Source: Lachnospiraceae bacterium
Lineage (GTDB): Bacteria; Bacillota; Clostridia; Lachnospirales; Lachnospiraceae
DNA: 44,960 bases
Reading direction: 5' to 3'
NCBI GenBank assembly: GCA_011959105.1
Contig: BLLU01000151.1
Location: 1-44,960 of the forward strand
The position numbers and the translations under genes were made by a program. The notes under the pieces are model-generated. The model saw only the letters and a list, made by a program, of their open reading frames with translations. It searched no databases and had not been told where the DNA came from. Shown one piece after another: positions 25,544-33,709 of this stretch (positions within the stretch are counted from its first letter, which is position 1; the number at the start of each line of letters is the position of its first letter).

Positions 25544-27055
25544 ATGTTAAGGGCAGCGGCGGTATTTTCCGATCATATGGTATTGCAGAGAAATAAAATA
25601 ATCCGCATATTCGGCCAGGGGGTCACGGGGCGGGAAATCCGGGTGACATTGGGAGAGGATCGGGCCCGGACTCTGTGCCGGCAGGGGAAATGGACGGTCT
25701 GCCTGCCGGAGCGGGAGGCTCAGGAGGGCCTTGTTCTGGAAATCAGCGACGGGGAGGAGAAAATCCGGTTTACGGATGTGGCCGTGGGCGAAGTGTGGCT
25801 GGCAGGCGGGCAGTCCAATATGGAACTGGAGTTAAAGGACGCGGAGGGAGGGCCTGCCCTTTTGCGGGAGGGGGATTTCCCGGGGGTACGTTTTTACTAT
25901 ACGCCCAAACAGGCCCGTCCGGGAGAGGATTTGGAAGAGGCGGAACGGAGCTCCTGCTGGGAATGTTTTGGGGAACGGGACGCGGCCAAATGGTCTGCAG
26001 TGGGTTTCTTTTTCGCGGTGCAGCTGGCCCGCAGGCTGCAGGTCACGGTGGGGGTCATCGGCTGCAACTGGGGCGGTACTTCCGCAAGCTGCTGGATGAG
26101 CCGGGAAGCGCTGCTGGCCCGGGAGGATACCCGCAGTTATGTGGAGGAATATGAGAGTTCCGAAGCGGTGCAAAAACCCGAGGCACAGCAGATCCGGGAG
26201 TATCAGGATTATCTGGCTTATCAGGAGGCATGGGACAAAAAGGCGGCCGCCGTCTATGAGAAAGACCCCATGATGGCCTTTGACCGGGTGCAGGAACTGA
26301 TTGGTCCCTGTCGCTATCCCGGCCCCATGAACTGCGCCAATTTTACCAGACCGTCGGGGCTGTACGCCACCATGCTGAAAAGAGTGGCGCCCTATACCCT
26401 GAGAGGTTTTCTCTATTATCAGGGAGAGAGTGACGACCACAGGCCCCAGGATTATTACAGCCTGCTTACCGGGCTCATCGGGCAGTGGCGGCAGGATTTC
26501 GGGGATGAAAAGCTGCCTTTCCTTCTGGTACAGCTGCCCATGCACAGATACCGGCATGACCCGGACACCAAAAGCTGGTGCATCATCCGGGAGAGTCAGA
26601 TGCGTGCGTTTCACATGCTGCGCAACACCGGCATAGCGGTGGCCATCGACTGCGGCCAGTTCCATGAGATTCATCCAAAGAACAAAAAGCCTGTAGGTGA
26701 GAGACTGGCCCTGCAGGCGCTGTGGGGCGTGTATCATCTGATCCCGGAGCAGGAGGCTTTTGGCCCCATATACCGGGATTTCCTATACCGGGATGGAGGA
26801 ATGGAGCTGGCGTTTGACTATGCCCAGGAGGGCTTTATCTGCCGGGGAGAAAAGATTTCCGGCTTTGAACTGGCGGGGAGCGACGGTGTGTTTGCGGAAG
26901 CCCTGGCCTCTTTTGAGGGGGACAGAGTGTTTCTCCGGGCCCGGGAGGTGAAAGAGCCGGTTATGGCCCGGTATCTGTGGACGAACTATGGGGAAGTGAC
27001 GGTCTATGGAGCCAACGGTCTGCCCATGGCGCCTTTCCGCACCCATATATTTTAA
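25544..27055 (+). CDS. Sialate O-acetylesterase-type SGNH hydrolase
   Basis: The 503-residue protein has the family layout: an N-terminal beta domain (FSDHMVLQRNK, FGQGV), the GGQSNMEL block with nucleophile Ser91, NWGGTSASCWMS, YYQGESD, and a late IHPKNKKPVGERLA holding the catalytic His. It would remove acetyl groups from sialic acid or other acetylated glycans. No signal peptide is seen, so it probably works inside the cell on imported sugars. AAAGGAG before ATG 25544 is a good ribosome site. It follows the GtrII gene by 24 bases and ends at a bidirectional terminator. Confidence 0.9.
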   Translation: MLRAAAVFSDHMVLQRNKIIRIFGQGVTGREIRVTLGEDRARTLCRQGKWTVCLPEREAQEGLVLEISDGEEKIRFTDVAVGEVWLAGGQSNMELELKDAEGGPALLREGDFPGVRFYYTPKQARPGEDLEEAERSSCWECFGERDAAKWSAVGFFFAVQLARRLQVTVGVIGCNWGGTSASCWMSREALLAREDTRSYVEEYESSEAVQKPEAQQIREYQDYLAYQEAWDKKAAAVYEKDPMMAFDRVQELIGPCRYPGPMNCANFTRPSGLYATMLKRVAPYTLRGFLYYQGESDDHRPQDYYSLLTGLIGQWRQDFGDEKLPFLLVQLPMHRYRHDPDTKSWCIIRESQMRAFHMLRNTGIAVAIDCGQFHEIHPKNKKPVGERLALQALWGVYHLIPEQEAFGPIYRDFLYRDGGMELAFDYAQEGFICRGEKISGFELAGSDGVFAEALASFEGDRVFLRAREVKEPVMARYLWTNYGEVTVYGANGLPMAPFRTHIF

Positions 27056-27066
27056 GCAGAAATAAC

Positions 27067-27104
27067 AGAGAGGGCTGTCGCAAAATGGGACAGTCCTCTC
27101 TTTC
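27067..27104. terminator. Bidirectional terminator between convergent genes
   Basis: A 13-bp stem (27067-27079 with 27089-27101, one wobble) with TTT on its right. It lies between the esterase and the cyclase, which converge. Confidence 0.8.
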
Positions 27105-27113
27105 CTTCATGGT

Positions 27114-28385
27114 TTACCGGATGGCATGTTTGTTTCGGTACATCTCTTCTTCTGCCCTTTTGATCACATCCTCCAGCGTTTCTCCGGCTTTTCTGGATGC
27201 GCCTCCCACTGCCAGACGGCAGATAAATTCCTCCGTGATCTCCGACAGAAGATTGCCCTTGTCGCCGCGCATACAGTTCACCAGATCTGCCACCCTTTCC
27301 CCGGCATTTCGCAGGAATATCACAAATTCATCGCCTCCCACCCTGCAGCACTCAAAGCCCGGCTCCTCATAACGGTGGATCAGGGCTGAGGCCCGCAGAA
27401 TGGCCAGATCCCCCTCGTCATGCCCAAAGGTATCGTTCATTCTCTTCAGATTGTCAATATCCAGATAAATGACTCCCAGATTCTCCTGTTCCTGTAACGC
27501 AGTCAAAAGTTCGTTATAATAACGCTTGTTAAACAGCTGTGTCATGCTGTCGTGGTTGCTGTTCCAGGTGGCGCTTATCAATCTGGCGGAATAGGCCAGA
27601 ATGTCGTTCTCCATTTTTTTCATGGACTCGCAGAGGCGTTCCAGTTCGTCTCCCGTGCGGACCTGCAGCTTTTGCAGAGGGGAAATCTCCCCGTCTTTCT
27701 CCCTTTTTTCTCCATAGCTTTCCGCTGCCGCCGTCATGGCGTTGACAGGGGCCAGAATGTTTTTGTCCATGAACAGAAGCAGGAGCCCGCCTGCAAAAAC
27801 GGTGATGCCCGTGATAATCAGCACCAGGTACAGAAGATACCTCCGCTGCTCCGCCCGCATGGTATCTGTGGCAACGCCGGCCACCACATAGGCCACCGGG
27901 ATGTTGTAGGAGGATTTGATGGGAATATAGATATCCGTGTGGTCCCTGTAAACCAGAGAAACATCGGAAGAGTAGTCCAGCAGGGAGTCTCTGGCCGTCA
28001 GCTGCCAGGGGTCATAGGGACGGGAATCCCCCAAAAAGGCCCCTTTCTCTGTCAGATCGGTGTCAAAGATATAATAGCATCCATCCTCCTGAAAACTCAT
28101 GACGCTGAGTTTGACGATATCGGGATTGGTATTGCGGTAGTCTATGAGTTTATTCCACACCACATAGTAATCCGAATCCCTCTTTCTGGTGTTCAGGTAA
28201 TCTTCCACCTTGTCGCCGTCGATCACCAGGCAGCAGGTGTTGATAACCGTGCTGGCAAGCTGCGCGGTATAGTCCCTGTTGATGGACACATATTTGCGAT
28301 AATTATACGTCACACAGCCAAAGTCTATCAACAGGCAGATCAGCAATACTGCCCCAATGACTTTAGTTTTCAATGGTCTTTTCAT
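27114..28385 (-). CDS. Membrane diguanylate cyclase with extracellular sensor domain
   Basis: The 423-residue protein starts best at ATG 28385, eight bases after GGGGGA; an ATG at 28403 is in frame but lacks a ribosome site. A first helix (about 7-26) and a second (about 181-203) enclose a 155-residue extracellular domain. A HAMP-like linker follows, then a GGDEF domain with SMTQLFNKRYY, YLDIDNLKRMND and an intact GGDEF at 350-354. It should make cyclic di-GMP. The RxxD inhibitory site, expected five residues before GGDEF, is missing, so product feedback may be absent. It lies 36 bases after a sugar-binding lipoprotein gene, probably its ligand receptor. Confidence 0.92.
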   Translation of the reverse strand: MKRPLKTKVIGAVLLICLLIDFGCVTYNYRKYVSINRDYTAQLASTVINTCCLVIDGDKVEDYLNTRKRDSDYYVVWNKLIDYRNTNPDIVKLSVMSFQEDGCYYIFDTDLTEKGAFLGDSRPYDPWQLTARDSLLDYSSDVSLVYRDHTDIYIPIKSSYNIPVAYVVAGVATDTMRAEQRRYLLYLVLIITGITVFAGGLLLLFMDKNILAPVNAMTAAAESYGEKREKDGEISPLQKLQVRTGDELERLCESMKKMENDILAYSARLISATWNSNHDSMTQLFNKRYYNELLTALQEQENLGVIYLDIDNLKRMNDTFGHDEGDLAILRASALIHRYEEPGFECCRVGGDEFVIFLRNAGERVADLVNCMRGDKGNLLSEITEEFICRLAVGGASRKAGETLEDVIKRAEEEMYRNKHAIR

Positions 28386-28421
28386 TTCCGCGTTCCCCCG
28401 CATGTCGGTCCGAAGTTTCGA

Positions 28422-29450
28422 TTAATAGGCCCTGGTGCTGATATGTTCCGAAGCATTCAGATAGTCGAATAACTGTTCTTCGATGTACTGGCGCTTATCT
28501 TCCACCACGGATCCCCGCTCCAGATCCAGGATGATTTTCTCCACGCCCCTGGCTAAAAGGGGATTACACTCCACGGATACATGCAGTTTTCCGTCCATCA
28601 TTTTCTCGAAAGCCTCCCGCAGGGCGTCAAAGGAAATGGTTATGATCTGCCCCTCCGGTCCATAGGTGATTCCCTTGCGGTCCATGGCTTTCATGGCCCC
28701 GAACATCATGTTATCGTTTTCCGAGATAATCACATCAATAGAGGAAGGGTCCAACTCCTCCAGCAGTTTTTCCATCACGCTCTGTCCTTCCCCCTGGGTG
28801 AAGTTGGCGCACTCGCTGGCGATGATGTTCCAGTTTTCGTGAAGGGCGAGGGTCTCCAGAATCCCCTGGGTCCTGCCGATGGCCGCGGTGGCTCCCTCCG
28901 TGCCCTCCAGCAGCACAATATTGATCTCCTCATCCATGCGGTTCTGCTCTTCCAGATATTTTTCAAGCCATTCCATGGCTTTCCGGCCCTCTCCGTAAAA
29001 GTCGGAGCCGATCCAGGCAGCGTACTCGCTGTCCGCCACGGCAATCTGCCGGTCCGCCACAATCACAGGGACGCCCGCCTGCTTTGCTTCCTGAATGGTC
29101 TCTTCCCAGCCGGTTTCCACGATGGGCTGGAGGATGATATAGTCCACTCTCTGCCAGATCAGATCCCGCATCGCCTGTACCTGTCTCTCCGGGCTTGAGT
29201 TTCCGTCCACATAGATGAGCTCATACCCCCGCTCTTCCACAAAATATTGCAGATAATCGTTGGTGTTGGCGTCTCTCCAGTCCGACTCCTTTCCCGTCTG
29301 GATCAGGCCCACCCGCAGCAGGCCTTCTTCTTTTCCGGGCGCCTGGCCCCGAAGGATCTCCATGGTTTCCTCTCCCGTGTCCCCGGAGCAGCCGCAAAGC
29401 CCAAGCCCCAACAGGAACAGACAAACTGCGGTAAAAACCTTCTTTTTCAT
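28422..29450 (-). CDS. Sugar-binding lipoprotein (periplasmic-binding-protein type 1)
   Basis: The 342-residue protein starts at ATG 29450 after AAGGTG. Residues 1-20 form a lipoprotein signal with lipobox GLCGC. The rest is a ribose/galactose-type binding fold: LRVGLIQTGKESDWRDANTN, QAMRDLIWQRVDYIILQP, AGVPVIVADR, VLLEGTEGATAAIGRTQG and DVIISENDNMMFGAMKA. It would bind a sugar or similar ligand outside the membrane. No permease or ATPase gene accompanies it; the next gene is a membrane diguanylate cyclase, which points to sensing rather than transport. A promoter and two tandem TATGTAAGC copies lie upstream. Confidence 0.9.
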   Translation of the reverse strand: MKKKVFTAVCLFLLGLGLCGCSGDTGEETMEILRGQAPGKEEGLLRVGLIQTGKESDWRDANTNDYLQYFVEERGYELIYVDGNSSPERQVQAMRDLIWQRVDYIILQPIVETGWEETIQEAKQAGVPVIVADRQIAVADSEYAAWIGSDFYGEGRKAMEWLEKYLEEQNRMDEEINIVLLEGTEGATAAIGRTQGILETLALHENWNIIASECANFTQGEGQSVMEKLLEELDPSSIDVIISENDNMMFGAMKAMDRKGITYGPEGQIITISFDALREAFEKMMDGKLHVSVECNPLLARGVEKIILDLERGSVVEDKRQYIEEQLFDYLNASEHISTRAY

Positions 29451-29519
29451 GCGCGTCACCTTTTTCCTCCGTCCACATGTATTCCATTCCAGGAAGAACA
29501 AATCATATCCATCGGGAAA

Positions 29520-29537
29520 TATGTAAGCTATGTAAGC
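29520..29537. repeat. Perfect tandem 9-bp repeat, candidate operator
   Basis: TATGTAAGC occurs twice back to back (29520-29528 and 29529-29537), between the minus-strand -10 box and the lipoprotein gene. The core TGTAAGC recurs upstream of the histidine kinase. Confidence 0.65.
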
Positions 29538-29551
29538 ACCGTCAATCTCCA

Positions 29552-29580
29552 TATTAAGGCATCACGCCCTGTATTGTCAA
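29552..29580 (-). promoter_or_regulatory. Likely promoter of the lipoprotein-cyclase operon
   Basis: On the minus strand TTGACA (29580-29575), 17 bases, TTAATA (29557-29552). The -10 box is weak. Confidence 0.55.
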
Positions 29581-29600
29581 ACAAAAGATGCCCCTGGCGC

Positions 29601-29629
29601 TTGACAGAAAATTTCAGTGAAAATATAAT
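29601..29629 (+). promoter_or_regulatory. Consensus promoter of the 81-aa/GNAT operon
   Basis: TTGACA (29601-29606), exactly 17 bases, TATAAT (29624-29629). Confidence 0.88.
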
Positions 29630-29667
29630 GGTTGGTAAGTAAATTTGCGGAAAAAGGAGGGAAACCT

Positions 29668-29913
29668 GTGGATTCTTTTAATATGCTTGTTTCCGGGATC
29701 ATCAATAAGGAGGGAAGACGGTTCGCCAGGGTTTCGATTATGCGCGGGCAGGATACCGCCGAGGCCACCGTGCCCGACGGGGTTGTGGAGCATGTCCGGG
29801 GCTTTTCGGAGGCGGAGGTGGCGGAACTGGAACGCTTTCTTCGGGAGAACTGCGGGGAAATCATGGAACAGGCCCGGCAGGTCAATCCCATAAAGAATTG
29901 GCTTGGCCTGTAG
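29668..29913 (+). CDS. Uncharacterised 81-aa protein
   Basis: The 81-residue protein starts at GTG 29668, six bases after AAGGAGGG; the ATG-bearing extension to 29632 overlaps the promoter region and has no ribosome site. It has a beta-rich N-terminal half (RFARVSIMRGQDTAEATVPDG) and an acidic helical second half (FSEAEVAELERFLREN). No known motif. It is followed after 28 bases by a GNAT acetyltransferase gene, likely in one transcript under a consensus promoter. Confidence 0.8.
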   Translation: MDSFNMLVSGIINKEGRRFARVSIMRGQDTAEATVPDGVVEHVRGFSEAEVAELERFLRENCGEIMEQARQVNPIKNWLGL

Positions 29914-29941
29914 GAAAGGCCTGTACAGACAGGAGGATCAT

Positions 29942-30343
29942 ATGGATATCGTTTACACAGACAGAAGAGACTATACCCCGGCCCAGCTGCAGAGCCTGTT
30001 CCGGTCGGTGGACTGGATCTCCGCCGATTACCCGGAACGGCTCAAGAAGGCGCTGGACCACTGCGAAACCGTGTATACCGCCTGGTGCGGAGAGAAGCTG
30101 GTGGGCCTGATCAATGCCATAGACGACAGCGAACTGACCGCCTATGTCCATTATCTGTGCGTGGATCCCCGGTTTCAGGCCCAGGGCATCGGCCGGGAAC
30201 TGCTGAGACGGATCAGGGAAAAGTACAGGGATTATCTGTATATTATTCTGATAGCGGAGAACGAACCTTTGATAAAATATTACCGGCAAAACGGATTTGA
30301 ACTGATTGAGGGAAGGTATGTCATTGAGCAGGTAAACCCGTAA
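29942..30343 (+). CDS. GNAT-family N-acetyltransferase
   Basis: The 133-residue protein has the acetyl-CoA binding signature VDPRFQAQGIGRELLRRI (motif A, about 76-93) and the YYRQNGFE segment near the end, typical of the smaller GNAT enzymes. It would transfer an acetyl group from acetyl-CoA to an amine; the substrate is not evident. ATG 29942 follows GGAGG at five bases; an upstream in-frame ATG at 29903 overlaps the previous gene and is not needed. The unit ends in a GC-rich hairpin. Confidence 0.9.
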   Translation: MDIVYTDRRDYTPAQLQSLFRSVDWISADYPERLKKALDHCETVYTAWCGEKLVGLINAIDDSELTAYVHYLCVDPRFQAQGIGRELLRRIREKYRDYLYIILIAENEPLIKYYRQNGFELIEGRYVIEQVNP

Positions 30344-30344
30344 A

Positions 30345-30369
30345 GCGCCCCGCCGGGCGCATTCTTCTG
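30345..30369 (+). terminator. GC-rich terminator after the GNAT gene
   Basis: GCGCCC (30345-30350) pairs with GGGCGC (30355-30360), followed by ATTCTTCTG. The T-run is imperfect. Confidence 0.6.
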
Positions 30370-30431
30370 TTGACATGATGCGGGACGGTTTGGTACAATT
30401 AAAACAAGTGTGTAAGCGGTTTTTGCTTACA
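30370..30431 (+). promoter_or_regulatory. Promoter and TGTAAGC inverted repeat before the histidine kinase
   Basis: TTGACA (30370-30375), 18 bases, TACAAT (30394-30399). Just downstream TGTAAGC (30411-30417) and GCTTACA (30425-30431) form a perfect 7-bp dyad with a 7-base centre. The half-site equals the tandem repeat at 29520-29537. Confidence 0.65.
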
Positions 30432-30463
30432 AATACGAAGTGCGGACGCAAGGGGGAAACCTT

Positions 30464-33400
30464 ATGTACCATTGTCATTTGCAGATTTATCTGATAAGCC
30501 GTCAGCCCGACGGGTTTGCGGCGATTCGGGACATGGCCCCGATGGAGTTTTTCACCCATACATTTTTTGAAAGTTCGGAACCACAGCAGGCATTGGCAGC
30601 CCGGGCGGACCTGATCCTGGCGGATCTGCAGGGTATGGACGCTGCCTGTGAGACGAAGAAACTGGCGGCCTGGAAAAAGCCGGAGGCGGATCTGGTGGTG
30701 CTGGCGGGCAAGGAGCAGGTACAGGTATTGGAGGACTGCCTTTCGCAGATCAGCGATCTCTGGACCCTGCCTCTTTCACGAGGGGAACTGAGTTTCCGCT
30801 TTCTTCGCTGGCAGCAGAACTGTAAGACGCGGAAAGACTATTGGGAGGCAAGCCAGTATCTGGAATCCACCATCAACAGTGTTCCCAATCTGATCTGGTA
30901 CAAGGATAAAGACGGTGTTCACGAGAAAGTGAACGACAGCTTCTGCCAGGCGGTGAGCAAGACCAAGACCCAGGTGCAGGGCAGACGGCATGCCTATATA
31001 TGGGATGTGGAGCAGGATGATCCCGCCTGTATTGAGTCGGAGCGCATCGTCATGGAGACCCGGGAGACCCGTATCTCCGGAGAGTGTATCCAGACCCAGG
31101 AGGGATCAAGGCTGCTTACCACATACAAATCCCCTCTCTATGACCTGGACGGCAGCGTCATGGGTACGGTAGGGGTGGCCATTGATGTGACCAGGGAGCA
31201 GGAATATGCGCAGGAACTGCTACAGAGATCCCAGACTCTGGAAGCCATCTTCACTTCCATGGACTGCGGCATTATGTGCCACAGTCTGGACGGATCCCGG
31301 ATCACCCGCATTAACGGAGCGGCGCTGCGGATTCTGGGTTACGAGTCCCAGGAGGAACTTATGGCGGCGGGCTTTGACATGATGGCTTCCTCCGTTTTGG
31401 AGGAGGACAGGGCGCGGCTGCAGGAGAGTTTCAAGACCCTGGAAGAAGAGGGGGACAGTACCAATGTGGCGTACCGCATCCAGCACACCGCAGGAGATGT
31501 TCTCTATATCATGGGGAATATCAAGCTGATCCGGGAGGAGGGGGAACTGATCTACCAGAGACTTCTGCTGGACTGCACGGCCCAGAAGCAGCGTGAGGAA
31601 CTGAAGCAGCAGGAGAAGGAAAGACATCAGATCGAATTGATCCATGCGCTCAGCATAGAGTACAGCCTGGTCTGCTATTTTGACCTGAATACCGGCGCCG
31701 GAAATGCCCTCAGAAGCGGAGACTGCGGCGCAGATATTCTGCAGACCCTCTTTTCCGGAGATCTGGTTCTGGAGGAGTGCATGGGGCGTTACATAGAGAC
31801 CTGCGTCTACGATGATGATAAGGAGGCCATGCGGGAGGCGGCAACCTGCGGATGGCTGGAGCGGGAACTCTCCCATAAAAATAAGAAAATGTGCTTTATC
31901 AATTACCGCACCAACTGCTGTGGTGAGCTGCGGTATTTCCAGATGGCGGCGGTGCGGTCCGGGCAGTGGGATGAAAACAGAGGCATCGTCCTGGGTCTGC
32001 GCAGCGTGGACGAAGAGATCCGCAGTGAGATGGAGAAAAAAGCTCTGCTGGAGGATGCCCTTTCCCAGGCCAACCGGGCCAGCAAGGCAAAGAGCGTGTT
32101 CCTTTCCAATATGTCCCATGATATCCGCACGCCCATGAACGCCATCATCGGGTTCACCACCCTGGCCATCACCCATATCGACCACAGGGAGCAGGTGGAG
32201 ATGTATCTGAAGAAGATCATGACCTCCGGGAACCATCTGCTGAGCCTGATCAATGACATTCTGGATATGAGCCGTATAGAGAGCGGTAAAATGCATCTGG
32301 AGGAGAAGCCCTGCAGTCTGCCGGACATTCTGCACAATCTGCGCAGCATCATACAGGCGGATGTGCACTCCAAGCAGCTGGAACTCTATATGGACGCCAT
32401 GGACGTTCAGAACGAGGATATTTACTGCGATGGACTGCGGCTGAACCAGGTGCTGCTGAATCTGCTCAGCAATGCCGTGAAGTACACGGGTGCGGGCGGC
32501 AAGGTAGCCATCAAAGTGGTGGAAATCGCCGGGGCGCCGGCGGGCTATGCCAATTTTGAGTTTCGCATTATGGACACGGGCATCGGCATGAGCGAGGAGT
32601 TTGTGTCCCATATATTCGAACCTTTCGAGCGGGAGCGGAATTCCACCATCAGCGGCATACAGGGAACCGGGCTGGGCATGTCCATTACTAAGAACATCGT
32701 GGATTTGATGAACGGTTCCATAGAGGTGAAGAGCAAGCAGGGTGTGGGCACCGAGTGCATCGTATCCTTCACTTTCCGGCTGTACGCCGGGAAGAAGGAG
32801 CCTCAGACCATCCCGGAACTGAAGGGTCTGCGGGCATTGGTGGTGGACGATGATTTCAACACCTGTGACAGTGTCACCAGCATGCTCCAGCAGATCGGCC
32901 TGCGGGCGGAATGGACTCTCTCCGGAAAAGAAGCCGTCCTGCGCACCAGGCAGGCTGTAATGCGCAGCGACAATTACTTTGTCTATGTAATCGACTGGCT
33001 GCTGCCCGATATGAACGGGGTGGAAGTGGCCCGCAGGGTCCGTCAGGAAGTGGGGAAGGAAGTGCCCATCATTGTTCTCACCGCCTACGACTGGTCCGAT
33101 ATCGAGGACGAGGCGCTGGAAGCCGGTGTGACGGCCTTCTGCAGCAAGCCTCTGTTCCTGTCGGAATTGAAAGGATGCCTGAACTCCATTGTCAATTCGG
33201 GCAGAGAGCAGGAGGCCCCGGAACGCAGGCCGGAGCCGGTCCGCAAGGGAAGGATTCTGCTGACGGAAGACAATGAACTGAACCAGGAGATCGCCGTGGC
33301 CATTCTGGAGGGCGCGGGATTTACCACCGATTTGGCGGAGAACGGGCAGGTGGCGGTGGAGATGCTGAGCAGTTCCCAGCCGGGATATTATCAGCTTGTG

Positions 33401-33631
33401 CTGATGGATGTGCAGATGCCGGTGATGAACGGCTATGAGGCTACCAGAGCCATCCGCAGGCTGGAGAATCGGAAGCTGGCGGATATCCCCATACTGGCCA
33501 TGACAGCCAACGCTTTTGAGGAGGATAAACAGGAGGCCCTTCGCAGCGGCATGAACGGCCATATCGCCAAGCCTATCAATATAGAATTGCTGATGAAAGA
33601 ACTGGATCAGATCCTGAATCCCGCAGAGTAA
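30464..33631 (+). CDS. Soluble hybrid sensor histidine kinase with two receivers
   Basis: The 1,055-residue protein starts at ATG 30464 after AAGGGGG. No membrane helix is seen, so it is cytoplasmic. Residues 1-115 look like a degenerate receiver (ILADLQG, LPLSRGEL). PAS domains lie near 135-255 and 265-385, with a third PAS-like block near 400-525. HisKA carries His552 in NMSHDIRTPMN; the ATPase domain has LLNLLSNAVKYT, DTGIGM and GTGLGMSI. Receiver 1 has Asp844 (VIDWLLPDMNG) and receiver 2 Asp982 (LMDVQMPVMNG). No HPt domain or separate output regulator is present. A PAS-GGDEF gene follows after 78 bases, probably in the same transcript. Confidence 0.94.
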   Translation: MYHCHLQIYLISRQPDGFAAIRDMAPMEFFTHTFFESSEPQQALAARADLILADLQGMDAACETKKLAAWKKPEADLVVLAGKEQVQVLEDCLSQISDLWTLPLSRGELSFRFLRWQQNCKTRKDYWEASQYLESTINSVPNLIWYKDKDGVHEKVNDSFCQAVSKTKTQVQGRRHAYIWDVEQDDPACIESERIVMETRETRISGECIQTQEGSRLLTTYKSPLYDLDGSVMGTVGVAIDVTREQEYAQELLQRSQTLEAIFTSMDCGIMCHSLDGSRITRINGAALRILGYESQEELMAAGFDMMASSVLEEDRARLQESFKTLEEEGDSTNVAYRIQHTAGDVLYIMGNIKLIREEGELIYQRLLLDCTAQKQREELKQQEKERHQIELIHALSIEYSLVCYFDLNTGAGNALRSGDCGADILQTLFSGDLVLEECMGRYIETCVYDDDKEAMREAATCGWLERELSHKNKKMCFINYRTNCCGELRYFQMAAVRSGQWDENRGIVLGLRSVDEEIRSEMEKKALLEDALSQANRASKAKSVFLSNMSHDIRTPMNAIIGFTTLAITHIDHREQVEMYLKKIMTSGNHLLSLINDILDMSRIESGKMHLEEKPCSLPDILHNLRSIIQADVHSKQLELYMDAMDVQNEDIYCDGLRLNQVLLNLLSNAVKYTGAGGKVAIKVVEIAGAPAGYANFEFRIMDTGIGMSEEFVSHIFEPFERERNSTISGIQGTGLGMSITKNIVDLMNGSIEVKSKQGVGTECIVSFTFRLYAGKKEPQTIPELKGLRALVVDDDFNTCDSVTSMLQQIGLRAEWTLSGKEAVLRTRQAVMRSDNYFVYVIDWLLPDMNGVEVARRVRQEVGKEVPIIVLTAYDWSDIEDEALEAGVTAFCSKPLFLSELKGCLNSIVNSGREQEAPERRPEPVRKGRILLTEDNELNQEIAVAILEGAGFTTDLAENGQVAVEMLSSSQPGYYQLVLMDVQMPVMNGYEATRAIRRLENRKLADIPILAMTANAFEEDKQEALRSGMNGHIAKPINIELLMKELDQILNPAE

Positions 33632-33646
33632 CAGGCTGCAGGGCAG

Positions 33647-33670
33647 CAGGCAGGATCCGGCGGCTGCCTG
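33647..33670 (+). repeat. Hairpin between kinase and cyclase genes
   Basis: CAGGCAG (33647-33653) pairs with CTGCCTG (33664-33670) around a 10-base loop. No T-run follows, so it may affect mRNA stability rather than termination. Confidence 0.45.
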
Positions 33671-33709
33671 GCTTCGGTGAGAGGCCGGATCGTATGCATG
33701 GAGAGGAAT

